The notes: a model not told the origin generated them from the letters alone. A stretch of 64,000 nt of DNA from Rheinheimera oceanensis (GCF_018831085.1 NZ_JAGPNM010000001.1:496001-560000), one strand, 5' to 3'; shown: positions 1-8,872, counted from the first letter of the stretch. Made by a program: numbers and translations.

Positions 1-516
1 AAGCGCAACCGCGCTGCCTTTGTCGAAAAACTCTCTGCTAACCCTATATATAACCGCGTGCAGTTAACCGACTTTGCCCCGGGCAACAGCGCTGCCATTG
101 CCCCTGCCGGTAGCGCAGATGTGGTTTTGACCTTCCGTAATCTGCACAACTGGTACAGTAATGGCGGAGATGACGGTATGGTCGCTATTTTTAAAGACTT
201 CTATAACGCATTAAAACCCGGTGGTGTGCTGGGCGTGGTAGAACACCGTTTACCGGCCGGTAAAATGACCGGCGAGTGGATGAAGTCAGGCTATTTTCCA
301 CAGCAGTTAGCCATTACGCTGGCAGAAAAAGCCGGTTTTGTTTTTGACAGCAGCAGCGAAATAAATGCCAACCCGAAAGATACTGCAGATCATCCGGGCG
401 GCGTTTGGACATTACCGCCGGTACTGCAGTTAAAAGAGCAGGATAAAGAGAAATATCTGGCCATCGGCGAAAGTGACCGCATGACACTGAAGTTTCGCAA
501 ACCTGTCACTAAATAA
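1..516 (+). CDS. Class I SAM-dependent methyltransferase, C-terminal part (5' truncated by window edge)
   Basis: The frame is open from base 1 to the TAA at 514-516, so the gene starts outside the window; the GTG at 58 is only an internal codon. The visible 171 residues show the second half of a Rossmann methyltransferase: a SADVVLTFRNLHNW strand region (motif IV-like), then LKPGGVLGVVEHR (motif V-like, after which the product class is often named). This resembles the COG4798 'predicted methyltransferase' group, in which the substrate is unknown. The glycine-rich SAM-binding loop would lie in the missing N-terminal part. A 56-bp gap separates it from purD. Confidence 0.75.
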   Translation, partial: KRNRAAFVEKLSANPIYNRVQLTDFAPGNSAAIAPAGSADVVLTFRNLHNWYSNGGDDGMVAIFKDFYNALKPGGVLGVVEHRLPAGKMTGEWMKSGYFPQQLAITLAEKAGFVFDSSSEINANPKDTADHPGGVWTLPPVLQLKEQDKEKYLAIGESDRMTLKFRKPVTK

Positions 517-572
517 ACTGATATTGAATAACCTTTATTGCACACTTTTTTGAATAACTAACGGAAAGCTAA

Positions 573-1859
573 ATGAAAGTATTGGTAATAGGCGGCGGTG
601 GCCGCGAGCATGCACTGGCCTGGAAAGCAGCACAGTCACCTTTAGCCAGCAAGGTATTTGTTGCACCGGGTAACGCAGGCACGGCCCGCGAAAGTAATCT
701 AACCAACGTTGCGATAGCGGCAGATGACGTGCCGGCCCTGCTGGCATTTGCCCAACAAGAAAACATTGAGCTGACCATCGTGGGCCCGGAAGCGCCGCTG
801 GCCAAAGGTGTGGTTGACGCCTTTCGCGCTGCCGGGTTAGCTATTTTTGGCCCAACCAAGGCCGCAGCACAGCTGGAAAGCTCTAAAGCCTTTGCCAAAG
901 ACTTCTTAGCCCGGCATAACATTCCTACTGCGGCTTACCAAAACTTTACCGAAACAGCCCCGGCCAAAGCCTTCGCGCAAAAGTTGGGCACGCCGGTAGT
1001 GATTAAAGCCGATGGTTTAGCCGCCGGTAAAGGTGTGATCATTGCACAAACGCAGGAAGAAGCCGCTGCGGCAATTGACGATATGTTATCCGGCAATAAA
1101 TTTGGCGATGCCGGCAGCCGTGTTGTGGTAGAAGAGTTTTTAACCGGGGAAGAAGCTTCATTTATTGTGATGGTTGATGGCACTACGGCACTGCCGTTTG
1201 CGTCTTCACAGGACCATAAAGCACGTGATAATGCCGACAAAGGCCCCAACACCGGAGGTATGGGCGCCTATTCGCCGGCACCGGTGGTAACAGCAGCGGT
1301 GCACGATTGGGTAATGCAAAATGTTATTTACCCCACCGTAAACGGTATGGCTGCAGAAGGTACAGTATTTACCGGCTTTTTATATGCCGGTTTAATGATA
1401 GCGCCGGATGGCAGCGCCAAAGTGCTGGAGTTTAACTGCCGCTTTGGCGACCCGGAAACCCAGCCGATTATGCTGCGGCTGGAATCTGACTTAGTAGAGC
1501 TGTGTTTAGCTGCTACCCAAACAGCTCTGGCCGGTAAGCACATTAAGTTCAGCCAGCAGGCTGCAGTAGGCGTAGTGCTGGCAGCCGGAGGCTACCCTGA
1601 TACTTATGCCAAAGGCAAAATCATTAGTGGCTTAGACGGTGCTGACAGTGCCACAGCTAAAGTATTCCATGCCGGTACTGAGCTAAAAGATACTCACGTT
1701 GTAACCAACGGCGGGCGGGTGCTATGCGCCACAGCCCTGGGTACTAATGTGACAGCAGCACAACAGGCGGCCTACAAGCTGGCAGATAAAATTAGCTGGG
1801 ATGGCATGTTCTGCCGTACCGACATAGGTTACCGCGCTATTGCCAGAGAGCAAAAGTAG
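573..1859 (+). CDS. purD: Phosphoribosylamine--glycine ligase (GAR synthetase)
   Basis: This enzyme joins phosphoribosylamine to glycine with ATP, the second step of de novo purine synthesis, in the cytoplasm. The 428 residues match the usual family length. The N-terminus MKVLVIGGGGREHALAWK is the typical PurD start, followed by the ATP-grasp region (VIKADGLAAGKGV near residue 145 and EFNCRFGDPETQ near residue 288, which carries metal and nucleotide ligands). The start ATG has an upstream GGAAAG ribosome site. In many enterics purD is in an operon with purH; here purH lies about 4.6 kb downstream and purD is instead followed after two bases by a nuclease gene. Confidence 0.97.
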   Translation: MKVLVIGGGGREHALAWKAAQSPLASKVFVAPGNAGTARESNLTNVAIAADDVPALLAFAQQENIELTIVGPEAPLAKGVVDAFRAAGLAIFGPTKAAAQLESSKAFAKDFLARHNIPTAAYQNFTETAPAKAFAQKLGTPVVIKADGLAAGKGVIIAQTQEEAAAAIDDMLSGNKFGDAGSRVVVEEFLTGEEASFIVMVDGTTALPFASSQDHKARDNADKGPNTGGMGAYSPAPVVTAAVHDWVMQNVIYPTVNGMAAEGTVFTGFLYAGLMIAPDGSAKVLEFNCRFGDPETQPIMLRLESDLVELCLAATQTALAGKHIKFSQQAAVGVVLAAGGYPDTYAKGKIISGLDGADSATAKVFHAGTELKDTHVVTNGGRVLCATALGTNVTAAQQAAYKLADKISWDGMFCRTDIGYRAIAREQK

Positions 1860-1861
1860 TA

Positions 1862-3628
1862 ATGAAGGTAAACGCGTTTTTACTATTAAGCTCCGTCCTG
1901 CTAAGCGCAGCGGCGGTAGCCGAATGCACTGCTGACTATACCGTTATACAAGATATTCAGGGCACCGGTGACAGCAGTCCGCTGGCAGGTCAGCAGCTCA
2001 CTACACGGGGAGTTGTCACCGCCGTAGTATATCCTGACAGCAAAGCGGCCGGTATAGTGCTGCGGGCTACAGAACCGGGTAACAGTGCAGCTTCGTCAAG
2101 CCTGTTTATTGCACATACCGAGGCAGCTACTACTTATCAACCGGGCCAGTTACTACAAATAAGCGGCACTGTTGCCGAAATTAACCAGCTTACCAGCCTG
2201 ACCAACGTCAGCAGGATCAGTGATTGCGGCCGTTCTTCAAACATACAGCCGTTTACACTGAGGCTGCCATTACCGGCCGGGCAAAGCTGGGAGCAACTGG
2301 AAGGTGCCTGGTTACGTTTTGAACAGCCGCTTACCGTTAATGATACCTACAGCCTGGGCCGCTACGGCGAAATAACGCTGGCCGATAAACGCCTGATGGC
2401 TGCCACTGAGGTCATGTTACCCGGCAAAGAGGCTGCAGCCCTAACCAGAACGCAGCAAGAACGGCATATGCTGGTGCTGGACGATGGCCTGTATCAGCAA
2501 AACCCGGATCCGCTGTTATTCCCCAATGGCGGTTTAACAGCAGACAATACTTTACGTATCGGCGATACGCTAACTGGTGTTGAGGGTGTATTGCTGCAAG
2601 ACGAGCGTGGCTACCGGTTGCTGCCAACAAAAATGCCGCAGTTTAATGCGCAAAATCCACGCCCGGCAAAACCGCAACCAAAGCCAGCCAAAGCTCTGCG
2701 CATAGCCAGCTTTAATGTGCTTAATTACTTTAATGGCGAAGGCCAGCCACAACCCTTCCCTACCCGCCGCGGTGCCGACACAGCCGCAGAGCTGGAGCGG
2801 CAACAGGCTAAATTGATAGTAGCGCTTGCTGCGCTGGACGCAGATATCATTGGCCTGCTGGAAGTAGAAAACAATGGCTACAGCCCAAAAGGCGCTTTAG
2901 CCAGTTTGACAACAGCACTAAACAAAGTGGCCGGCAAACCTTACCGCTTTATTATTACTAAAGAACAGCCCGGCTCTGATGCTATTAAAGTTGCTTTGCT
3001 GTACCGGCCGTCAAGCGTTAGCGTGGAAGGTAACGCAGCTATGTTGCTGGGTAAGCCTTTTGACTGGGGCAGCCGGCCGCCACTGGCGCAGAGCTTCCGC
3101 CATCTGCAGTCAAATGAGCTGGTTACTGTCAGCATTAACCACTTTAAATCCAAAGGCAGTTGCCCGAAAGATACTGCATCGAACGATGCCGATCAGCACG
3201 ATGGCCAGGCGTGCTGGAACGCACTGCGTACTTTGTCAGCTAAAGCACTGAGCGACTGGCTTGCCAGCCAGCCCACCGGTGTAAAAACCGGTAAGCAGAT
3301 TATTCTCGGCGATTTAAATGCTTACCGGATGGAAGATCCGGTGAAAATGCTGGAGCAGCAAGGCTGGACATACCTCAAAGCAGAAACTGGTTCACAGTAT
3401 TCTTATGTTTATCGTGGCCGCACCGGTTCGCTTGACCATGCACTGGCAAGCCCCGCGCTGGCAAAAAACCTGGCGTCTATGCAGCACTGGGCTATTAACG
3501 CCGATGAACCGGTATTACTGGATTACAACGTCGAATTTAAAAGCGACAACCTGCAACAGCTATTGTACGCCCCCTCGCCGTACCGCTCGTCCGATCATGA
3601 TCCGTTAATTGCCACCTTTCAGTTTTAA
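1862..3628 (+). CDS. exeM: ExeM/NucH-type extracellular endonuclease
   Basis: Predicted secreted DNase of the endonuclease/exonuclease/phosphatase superfamily, 588 residues. A signal peptide (MKVNAFLLLSSVLLSAAAVA, then EC) precedes an OB-like/lamin-tail-like N-terminal region, and the catalytic fold starts near residue 279 (LRIASFNVLNYF). Family motifs follow in order: LLEVEN near 332 (metal-binding Glu), SINHFKSKG near 424 (catalytic His), LGDLNAY near 482 (Asp/Asn) and SSDHDPL near 577 (terminal Asp-His). ExeM in Shewanella degrades extracellular DNA and affects biofilms; the same role is inferred here. The ATG lies two bases after the purD stop, so expression is probably coupled to purine synthesis. 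Confidence 0.88.
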   Translation: MKVNAFLLLSSVLLSAAAVAECTADYTVIQDIQGTGDSSPLAGQQLTTRGVVTAVVYPDSKAAGIVLRATEPGNSAASSSLFIAHTEAATTYQPGQLLQISGTVAEINQLTSLTNVSRISDCGRSSNIQPFTLRLPLPAGQSWEQLEGAWLRFEQPLTVNDTYSLGRYGEITLADKRLMAATEVMLPGKEAAALTRTQQERHMLVLDDGLYQQNPDPLLFPNGGLTADNTLRIGDTLTGVEGVLLQDERGYRLLPTKMPQFNAQNPRPAKPQPKPAKALRIASFNVLNYFNGEGQPQPFPTRRGADTAAELERQQAKLIVALAALDADIIGLLEVENNGYSPKGALASLTTALNKVAGKPYRFIITKEQPGSDAIKVALLYRPSSVSVEGNAAMLLGKPFDWGSRPPLAQSFRHLQSNELVTVSINHFKSKGSCPKDTASNDADQHDGQACWNALRTLSAKALSDWLASQPTGVKTGKQIILGDLNAYRMEDPVKMLEQQGWTYLKAETGSQYSYVYRGRTGSLDHALASPALAKNLASMQHWAINADEPVLLDYNVEFKSDNLQQLLYAPSPYRSSDHDPLIATFQF

Positions 3629-3643
3629 CGCTAACTGCGGGCT

Positions 3644-3673
3644 GCCGCTAAGGTAATTCAATTACTTAGCGGC
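3644..3673 (+). terminator. Hairpin after the purD-exeM unit
   Basis: An 8-bp stem (GCCGCTAA at 3644-3651 pairing with TTAGCGGC at 3666-3673) continues inside with GTAAT/ATTAC. It sits 15 bases after the exeM stop. There is no T-run after it, so it may be an mRNA-end stabilising hairpin or a weak terminator. Confidence 0.5.
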
Positions 3674-3762
3674 TATAGTGTCATTAACATAACAATAAAC
3701 AGTTGCGCCAGCTTAACCGGATGCTTTAAGGTGAGGTTCAGTTAGCTTAGCGGGCCGCGCCT

Positions 3763-4659
3763 ATGTCACATAAAAACCCCATTATTGCTATTACCGGTTC
3801 CTCCGGCGCCGGTACCAGCACAACCTCTACTGCCTTTCAGCATATTTTCCGCACGCTGGATATAGATGCCGCCTTTGTTGAAGGTGATAGTTTTCACCGT
3901 TTCAGCCGCCCGGAAATGGAAGTAGAGATCCGCAAAGCCAAAGAAGCCGGTAAGTACATTAGCTACTTTGGCCCTGAAGCGAATGATTTTGGCGCGCTGG
4001 AAAACTTTTTTGCCAGCTATGGCGAAACCGGCTGCGGTAAAATACGCCATTATCTGCACACTTTTGACGAGGCCGTGCCTTATAACCAGTTACCGGGTAC
4101 TTTTACCCCATGGCAGGATTTACGCGCCAACACCGACTTATTATTTTACGAAGGCCTGCATGGCGGTGCCGTTACCGGGCAACATAATGTTGCCCAGCAT
4201 GTTGATTTGCTGATCGGCATGGTGCCGATAGTTAACCTGGAGTGGATCCAGAAAATTATCCGCGATACCTCTGAGCGCGGCCACAGCCGGGAGGCCGTGC
4301 AAGCCAGCATAGTGCGCAGTATGGATGACTACATTAACCATATCACACCGCAATTTTCGCGCACCCATATTAACTTTCAGCGTGTGCCTACGGTAGACAC
4401 CTCTAACCCGTTCAGCGCCAAAGATATACCGTCACTGGATGAAAGCTTTGTGGTGATCCGCTTTCGCGGCATTAAGCACGTAGATTTCCCCTACTACCTG
4501 CAAATGATCAACGGCGCCTTTATGTCGCGGGTTAATACCCTGGTGGTACCGGGCGGTAAAATGGGCCTGGCAATGGAGCTGATTTTAACGCCGCTGATTG
4601 AAGAGCTGATGATAAAACGGCGCCAGGCACGCGGCCAGGTAGATTGGCTGGGAACTTAG
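3763..4659 (+). CDS. prkB: Phosphoribulokinase homologue
   Basis: A 298-residue P-loop kinase of the phosphoribulokinase/uridine kinase family. Visible are the nucleotide loop GSSGAGTST (residues 12-20), FVEGDSFHRF (residues 38-47, catalytic Asp), and the family block LFYEGLHGG near residue 127. Class I PRKs phosphorylate ribulose 5-phosphate, but PrkB is conserved in many heterotrophic gammaproteobacteria without RuBisCO, where its role is unclear. No Calvin-cycle gene is visible nearby. Start ATG at 3763 gives the standard N-terminus MSHKNPIIAITGSSG. Confidence 0.9.
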   Translation: MSHKNPIIAITGSSGAGTSTTSTAFQHIFRTLDIDAAFVEGDSFHRFSRPEMEVEIRKAKEAGKYISYFGPEANDFGALENFFASYGETGCGKIRHYLHTFDEAVPYNQLPGTFTPWQDLRANTDLLFYEGLHGGAVTGQHNVAQHVDLLIGMVPIVNLEWIQKIIRDTSERGHSREAVQASIVRSMDDYINHITPQFSRTHINFQRVPTVDTSNPFSAKDIPSLDESFVVIRFRGIKHVDFPYYLQMINGAFMSRVNTLVVPGGKMGLAMELILTPLIEELMIKRRQARGQVDWLGT

Positions 4660-5047
4660 GCATCGGGCTCAATACTCTGGCAGCAAAAGTGGTATGCCCT
4701 AAACCAACCGTTGAAGGCATGGATGCCTTAGTCGAGCCTACAGGGACGTATTTACGGCGTGTTGGTGTGGGCATACCGCTTTTGCGTTTACAACGGAACT
4801 ACCGGATTGCTATCAAAACTCCATCATTTCCCTGGTCACAAAACCAACAGCGTTACAATTTTCATTTTCGCCACCCCGCATCCTACTGTTGTCTCAGCTT
4901 TACAAAACACCAATTTTCAGCCGTTTAGCGAATGTCAAGACAGCAAAGGCCAGTAAATTTATACTTTTGTTTAAATAATAGCCTTTGCTTTGGCGGAAAA
5001 AATCCGTAAACTTAGCGCCCCTTACGGGTAGAGCCTTGGATTCAGTG
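4660..5047. other. Gene-free stretch between prkB and dusB
   Basis: About 390 bases without a credible gene. It holds a long structured repeat (4683-4785, listed separately), then an AT-rich stretch leading to dusB. The open frames crossing the repeat (from 4644 and 4759) are by-products of the repeat. A promoter for dusB-fis is expected around 4950-5030, where the sequence becomes AT-rich and is followed by a short GC-rich leader, but no clear consensus was identified. Confidence 0.7.
4683..4785 (+). repeat. Structured intergenic repeat, copy 1 (closing stem with internal hairpins)
   Basis: A 17-base arm at 4683-4699 (GCAAAAG, T, GGTATGCCC) pairs with 4769-4785 (GGGCATACC, G, CTTTTGC), with a single T-G wobble. 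Inside, ACCAAC (4703-4708) pairs with GTTGGT (4761-4766). The enclosed part has the hairpin AAGGCATGGATGCCTT (4714-4729) and a second smaller one, TACAGGGACGTA (4739-4750). The order and loop sequences match the copy at 32104-32199. Confidence 0.8.
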
Positions 5048-6019
5048 GTGCGCATAGGTCCATATCAGTTAACGAACAAGGTAATTTGTGCTCCGATGGC
5101 CGGAGTAACCGATCACACTTTTCGTGAGCTTTGCCGGCGTTTTGGTGCAGCATTAGCTGTGTCTGAAATGCTGTCGAGCAACCCGTTGGTATGGCAAAGC
5201 GAAAAATCACAAAATCGCATGGGCCACCGGCAAGAATCAGGTATTCGTTCAGTACAAATTGCTGGTGCAGATCCACAGCAAATGGCTGAAGCCGCCCAAT
5301 ATAATGTTGACATCGGTGCCGATATTATCGACATCAACATGGGTTGCCCGGCGAAAAAAGTGAACAAGAAACTGGCTGGCTCTGCGTTATTGCAGTACCC
5401 GGATTTAGTGGAACAAATTGTACGCGCTGTGGTCGATGCGGTTAAGGTACCGGTTACGTTAAAAATACGCACCGGCTGGGATCCAGAGCACAAAAACGGT
5501 ATTCAGATTGCCCGTATTGCACAGGATAATGGCATACAGGCGCTGGCGGTACACGGCAGGACACGCGCCTGCATGTACAAAGGTGAAGCGGAATATGACA
5601 CCATCCGCGCCATTAAACAAAGTGTGTCAATCCCGGTAATTGCCAATGGCGACATCACCGGGCCGGAAAAAGCGCGCTATGTGCTGGATTACACCGGTGC
5701 TGACGCCATTATGATTGGCCGCGCAGCGCAGGGACGGCCATGGATTTTCCGCGAAGTGGTGCATTATCTGGCCACTGGCGACAAACTGGCGCCCCCCGGC
5801 ATAGCCGAAGTACGTCAGATCATGCAGGAACATGTGCAGGGTTTACACCAGCTTTATGGTGAGCATGCCGGTTCCCGCATTGCCCGCAAGCATGTGGGCT
5901 GGTATTTAGCTGAGCACGACAAGCTCGGAGATTTTCGTAGTGAATTCAATGGCATTGAATGTGCTAAGCAACAGCTTGACGCCTTAAATGACTATTTTCA
6001 TCAACTAGCAGCAACCTAA
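5048..6019 (+). CDS. dusB: tRNA-dihydrouridine synthase B
   Basis: Flavoenzyme that reduces specific uridines in tRNA (position 17 in E. coli) to dihydrouridine using FMN and NADPH. The protein shows APMAGVTD near the N-terminus, DINMGCPAKKV with the catalytic Cys, TLKIRTGWD, and VHGRTR, and IANGDI and MIGRAAQGRPWIF in the FMN-binding half, as expected for DusB. No ATG lies near the conserved start; the family N-terminus (M)RIGPYQL points to the GTG at 5048 (323 residues), or the adjacent GTG at 5045. The open frame begins further upstream at TTG 4985. It is directly followed by fis, the conserved dusB-fis operon. Confidence 0.93.
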   Translation: MRIGPYQLTNKVICAPMAGVTDHTFRELCRRFGAALAVSEMLSSNPLVWQSEKSQNRMGHRQESGIRSVQIAGADPQQMAEAAQYNVDIGADIIDINMGCPAKKVNKKLAGSALLQYPDLVEQIVRAVVDAVKVPVTLKIRTGWDPEHKNGIQIARIAQDNGIQALAVHGRTRACMYKGEAEYDTIRAIKQSVSIPVIANGDITGPEKARYVLDYTGADAIMIGRAAQGRPWIFREVVHYLATGDKLAPPGIAEVRQIMQEHVQGLHQLYGEHAGSRIARKHVGWYLAEHDKLGDFRSEFNGIECAKQQLDALNDYFHQLAAT

Positions 6020-6036
6020 CGTAAAAGAGAAAAGCA

Positions 6037-6327
6037 ATGTTTAATTCGAACGTTACTTCGCCATTTATTACTAACGCCCACGTACAAACGCAGGAAAAGC
6101 CACAAGCTTTAAGCACTGCCGCGCAAAAAGCAGTAGCTAACTACCTGCAGCAATTAAACGGTCAGGACGTTAACGATTTATATGAACTGGTATTATCTGA
6201 ATTAGAGCGTCCGTTACTGGAAGAAGTGATGAAATATACCCGCGGTAACCAAACCCGCGCGGCTAACCTGATGGGCATCAACCGCGGCACGCTGCGCAAG
6301 AAGCTTAAACAGTACGGCATGAGTTAA
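6037..6327 (+). CDS. fis: DNA-binding protein Fis
   Basis: Nucleoid-associated DNA-bending protein that activates rRNA promoters and shapes chromosome structure in fast-growing cells. At 96 residues it is close to the 98 of E. coli Fis. The C-terminal helix-turn-helix is nearly canonical ([20 protein letters not shown]) and the dimer helices [12 protein letters not shown] precede it. It starts 17 bases after dusB, with an AAAAGAGAA ribosome site, and is followed by a strong intrinsic terminator. Confidence 0.98.
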   Translation: MFNSNVTSPFITNAHVQTQEKPQALSTAAQKAVANYLQQLNGQDVNDLYELVLSELERPLLEEVMKYTRGNQTRAANLMGINRGTLRKKLKQYGMS

Positions 6328-6357
6328 TGCCACCGCGGGGCCAGCGCCCCGCCACTA

Positions 6358-6379
6358 AGCACCTTCGGGTGCTTTTTTA
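6358..6379 (+). terminator. Intrinsic terminator of dusB-fis
   Basis: AGCACC, TTCG tetraloop, GGTGCT, followed by a six-T run ending near 6378. A second GC-rich hairpin (GGGGC...GCCCC, 6337-6350) precedes it. Its position upstream of ATG 6428 also argues against the longer purH frame starting at 6380. Confidence 0.93.
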
Positions 6380-6427
6380 TTGGTTAGGTTAAAATCTGAT
6401 TTCTGCAAGCTACAAGAGAGTCTAAGC

Positions 6428-8014
6428 ATGACGACATTAAGACCCATCCGCCGCGCACTGCTGAGTGTGTCAGACAAAACCGGTATTGTAGAGTTCGCCC
6501 GTGCGCTGGCCGCGCAACAGGTAGATATACTGTCAACCGGCGGCACTGCCAAACTGTTGACCGAACAAGGCATTAAGGTTACAGAAGTGTCTGACTACAC
6601 CGGCCATCCGGAAATTATGGACGGCCGGGTAAAAACCCTGCACCCGAAAATTCACGGTGGTATTTTAGCCCGGCGCGGCGTAGATGAAAGCGTAATGGCA
6701 GACAACAATATCGGCCCTATAGACTTAGTGGTAGTAAACCTGTATCCGTTTGCCAGCACCGTAGCCAAGCCAGGCTGTACGCTGGAAGATGCGGTGGAAA
6801 ATATCGACATCGGCGGCCCGACTATGGTGCGTGCGGCGGCAAAAAACCACAAAGATGTGACCATTGTTGTTAATGCCAAAGACTACGACACCGTACTGGC
6901 AGAAATGCAGGCCAACAGCGGCGCAACCACTCACGCCACCCGCTTTAGTCTGGCGATCAGCGCTTTTGAACACACCGCACAGTACGACGGCATGATAGCC
7001 AACTATTTTGGCGCCATGTTACCGGCCTATGATACACCGGCAGAGCCGGCAACTAAGTTCCCGCGTACTTTTAACAGCCAGTTCGTGAAGAAACAAGACT
7101 TACGCTACGGCGAAAACAGCCACCAGAGCGCGGCCTTTTATGTGCAGGACGGTATTACTGAAGCCTCAGTGTCTACTGCCACACAGCTACAGGGTAAGGC
7201 ATTGTCATACAACAATATCGCCGATACCGATGCCGCACTGGAATGCGTAAAAGAATTTGCTGAACCGGCCTGCGTTATTGTTAAACACGCTAACCCGTGC
7301 GGCGTCGCCATTGGTGATTCGATTCTGGCAGCCTATAACCGTGCCTACCAGACCGATCCAACCTCAGCGTTTGGCGGCATTATCGCCTTTAATCGCGAGT
7401 TGGATGAAACCACAGCAAAAGAAATTGTCAGCCGCCAGTTTGTCGAAGTGATTATTGCGCCTTCAGCTACGGCTGCGGCCGTTGCCGTGGTTGGCACTAA
7501 GCCGAACGTACGCCTGCTGGTATGTGGTGAATTCAGCGCCGCCGTACCTGCACTGGATATTAAACAGGTAAACGGCGGCATGTTGTTGCAGGATCGCGAT
7601 CAGGCAAAAATTACTGCGGATGACTTAAAAGTAGTGACCAAGCGCCAGCCTACCGAACAAGAGTTAAAAGACTTACTGTTCTGCTGGAAGGTAGCTAAGT
7701 TTGTCAAATCCAATGCGATTGTATACGTAAAAGACAGTATGACCATAGGTGTTGGTGCTGGGCAAATGAGCCGCGTATACAGTGCGAAAATTGCTGGTAT
7801 TAAGGCTGCAGACGAGAAGCTGGAAGTAAAAGGCTCAGTAATGGCCTCAGACGCCTTCTTCCCGTTCCGCGACGGTATCGACGCTGCAGCCGCAGCTGGC
7901 ATTACCGCCGTAATTCAGCCAGGTGGCTCAATGCGCGACGCTGAAGTAATCGCCGCCGCAGACGAGCACGGCATGGCAATGGTATTTACCGGCGTAAGAC
8001 ACTTCCGTCATTAA
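6428..8014 (+). CDS. purH: Bifunctional AICAR formyltransferase / IMP cyclohydrolase
   Basis: Catalyses the last two steps of IMP synthesis. The 528-residue protein has the N-terminal MGS-like cyclohydrolase domain ([13 protein letters not shown] at the start, then STGGTAKLL and [14 protein letters not shown]) and the C-terminal formyltransferase domain ([24 protein letters not shown], and the terminal [10 protein letters not shown] and IQPGGSMRD blocks). An ATG at 6428 ([13 protein letters not shown]) has an AGAGAG ribosome site and matches the family; the in-frame start at 6380 lies in the preceding terminator. It is transcribed alone and ends in a strong terminator, unlike the usual purHD pair. 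Confidence 0.97.
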   Translation: MTTLRPIRRALLSVSDKTGIVEFARALAAQQVDILSTGGTAKLLTEQGIKVTEVSDYTGHPEIMDGRVKTLHPKIHGGILARRGVDESVMADNNIGPIDLVVVNLYPFASTVAKPGCTLEDAVENIDIGGPTMVRAAAKNHKDVTIVVNAKDYDTVLAEMQANSGATTHATRFSLAISAFEHTAQYDGMIANYFGAMLPAYDTPAEPATKFPRTFNSQFVKKQDLRYGENSHQSAAFYVQDGITEASVSTATQLQGKALSYNNIADTDAALECVKEFAEPACVIVKHANPCGVAIGDSILAAYNRAYQTDPTSAFGGIIAFNRELDETTAKEIVSRQFVEVIIAPSATAAAVAVVGTKPNVRLLVCGEFSAAVPALDIKQVNGGMLLQDRDQAKITADDLKVVTKRQPTEQELKDLLFCWKVAKFVKSNAIVYVKDSMTIGVGAGQMSRVYSAKIAGIKAADEKLEVKGSVMASDAFFPFRDGIDAAAAAGITAVIQPGGSMRDAEVIAAADEHGMAMVFTGVRHFRH

Positions 8015-8032
8015 GCCATGTTTTACTTACCC

Positions 8033-8056
8033 AAAGGCCGCGTTGCGGCCTTTTTT
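8033..8056 (+). terminator. Intrinsic terminator of purH
   Basis: A 9-bp perfect stem AAAGGCCGC / GCGGCCTTT with a GTT loop and a T-run (8051-8056), 19 bases after the purH stop. Confidence 0.95.
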
Positions 8057-8058
8057 AA

Positions 8059-8257
8059 TTACAATCTCACCCAGCCAATACTCAGCAAATAACGGCTGCC
8101 CTGCTCTACTTTGCTTACTGCATGCTCGCACAAGTCCGGGCGGAAAAACTTAATGCGGGAGTTCTGATAAATCGGTGTGGCGCAGATAGATAAAGTCGCC
8201 GCCCTTCTCCACCTGTTTTAATACGATATTCAGGCGGCGCTGTTTAATATCAGCTTT
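8059..8257 (-). pseudogene. Frameshifted C-terminal remnant of a 2OG-Fe(II) oxygenase
   Basis: Read by hand on the minus strand. Frame one (from 8257) gives RRLNIVLKQVEKGGDFIYLR, then runs to a stop; a shift of one base gives IYQNSRIKFFRPDLCEHAV followed by SKVEQGSRYLLSIGWVRL and a stop at 8059-8061. The EHAV histidine and the Arg of GSRYLLSIGW correspond to the distal metal His and the 2-oxoglutarate-binding Arg of the double-stranded beta-helix oxygenases. The N-terminal half, with the HxD motif, is absent. The tail overlaps the end of higA, suggesting that the toxin-antitoxin module sits where the rest of the gene once was. Family assignment is from motif recognition. Confidence 0.7.
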
Positions 8258-8529
8258 TCAACTTTTGGCTGCTCGCCGTGTTCTGCCTGCCAGGCATCAT
8301 AATTAGCCTGCAGATTAATCCACAACCCGACATTACTGTCTGTCGCCAGCGCGATACGCTGCGCCAAATCAACTGAGCACGGTATATGACCATGGCAAAA
8401 ATTGCTCATGGTAGTACGGGAAACACCCAATGCTTTGGCAGCTTTGGTTACCGATATAGCATTTTCTTCCAGGATCTGGATACGAAAAATCACCCCCGGA
8501 TGCGTGGGACAACGCGTCATTTTTTCCAT
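8230..8529 (-). CDS. higA: HigA-family antitoxin (XRE helix-turn-helix)
   Basis: A 99-residue antitoxin of the HigA/VapI type, which neutralises HigB and represses the operon. Visible motifs are CPTHPGVIFRIQ at the N-terminus and the helix-turn-helix SVTKAAKALGVSRTTMSNF, then the family block SVDLAQRIALATDSNVGLW. The start at 8529 (MEKMTRCPTHPG) is chosen because a strong GGAGGATACT ribosome site sits just upstream; the frame is open further up but overlaps higB. It follows higB by 34 bases, the toxin-first order typical of higBA. Confidence 0.92.
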   Translation of the reverse strand: MEKMTRCPTHPGVIFRIQILEENAISVTKAAKALGVSRTTMSNFCHGHIPCSVDLAQRIALATDSNVGLWINLQANYDAWQAEHGEQPKVEKLILNSAA

Positions 8530-8563
8530 AGTATCCTCCAGATTGTTACCGGCATTAGATGCG

Positions 8564-8872
8564 CTATTTCTGAGCGCGGATTTGCTTACCGTGATAATCG
8601 CGATAATCCAATAACACCGCACCATCGTCTTCCAGTTCAAACGTCACGCGCCAGTTGCCATTAACCTCAATCGAATAAACACCTGCTCCGGAACCTACTT
8701 TTTCCGCAAACTTCGCCTGAAACAGTGCGCGCAAATCTCTTGGTTGATGTGATGCAGCGATGGCATCAAGAATTATCGTAAGCTTTACAGCGTGCTTTGG
8801 TTGCACACCGCTATGGTCGCCATGCAGAAAAAGTTTCTTCAGGCCTTTGTGCTTAAAGTTCTTTATCGCCAT
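8564..8872 (-). CDS. higB: HigB-family toxin (RelE/ParE superfamily)
   Basis: A 102-residue putative ribosome-dependent mRNA endonuclease. It begins MAIKNFKHKGLKKLF and shows the RelE-fold blocks RDLRALFQAKFAEKV and YSIEVNGNWRVTFELED, followed by LLDYRDYHGKQI. The Trp-Arg of NWRV is the usual conserved strand motif. A GAGGGAG ribosome site precedes ATG 8872. It is the first gene of the higBA pair and is controlled by the palindromic operator at 8895-8919. Confidence 0.92.
   Translation of the reverse strand: MAIKNFKHKGLKKLFLHGDHSGVQPKHAVKLTIILDAIAASHQPRDLRALFQAKFAEKVGSGAGVYSIEVNGNWRVTFELEDDGAVLLDYRDYHGKQIRAQK

Noticed and set aside
4644..4928. Open frame of 94 residues spanning the repeat between prkB and dusB, and a second frame from 4759
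   Set aside because: It lies entirely over the structured repeat, has no ribosome site, and its sequence follows the inverted-repeat arms rather than any protein family.
8386..8664. Plus-strand open frames opposite higBA (92 and 70 residues)
   Set aside because: Antisense to higA and higB, with no homology.
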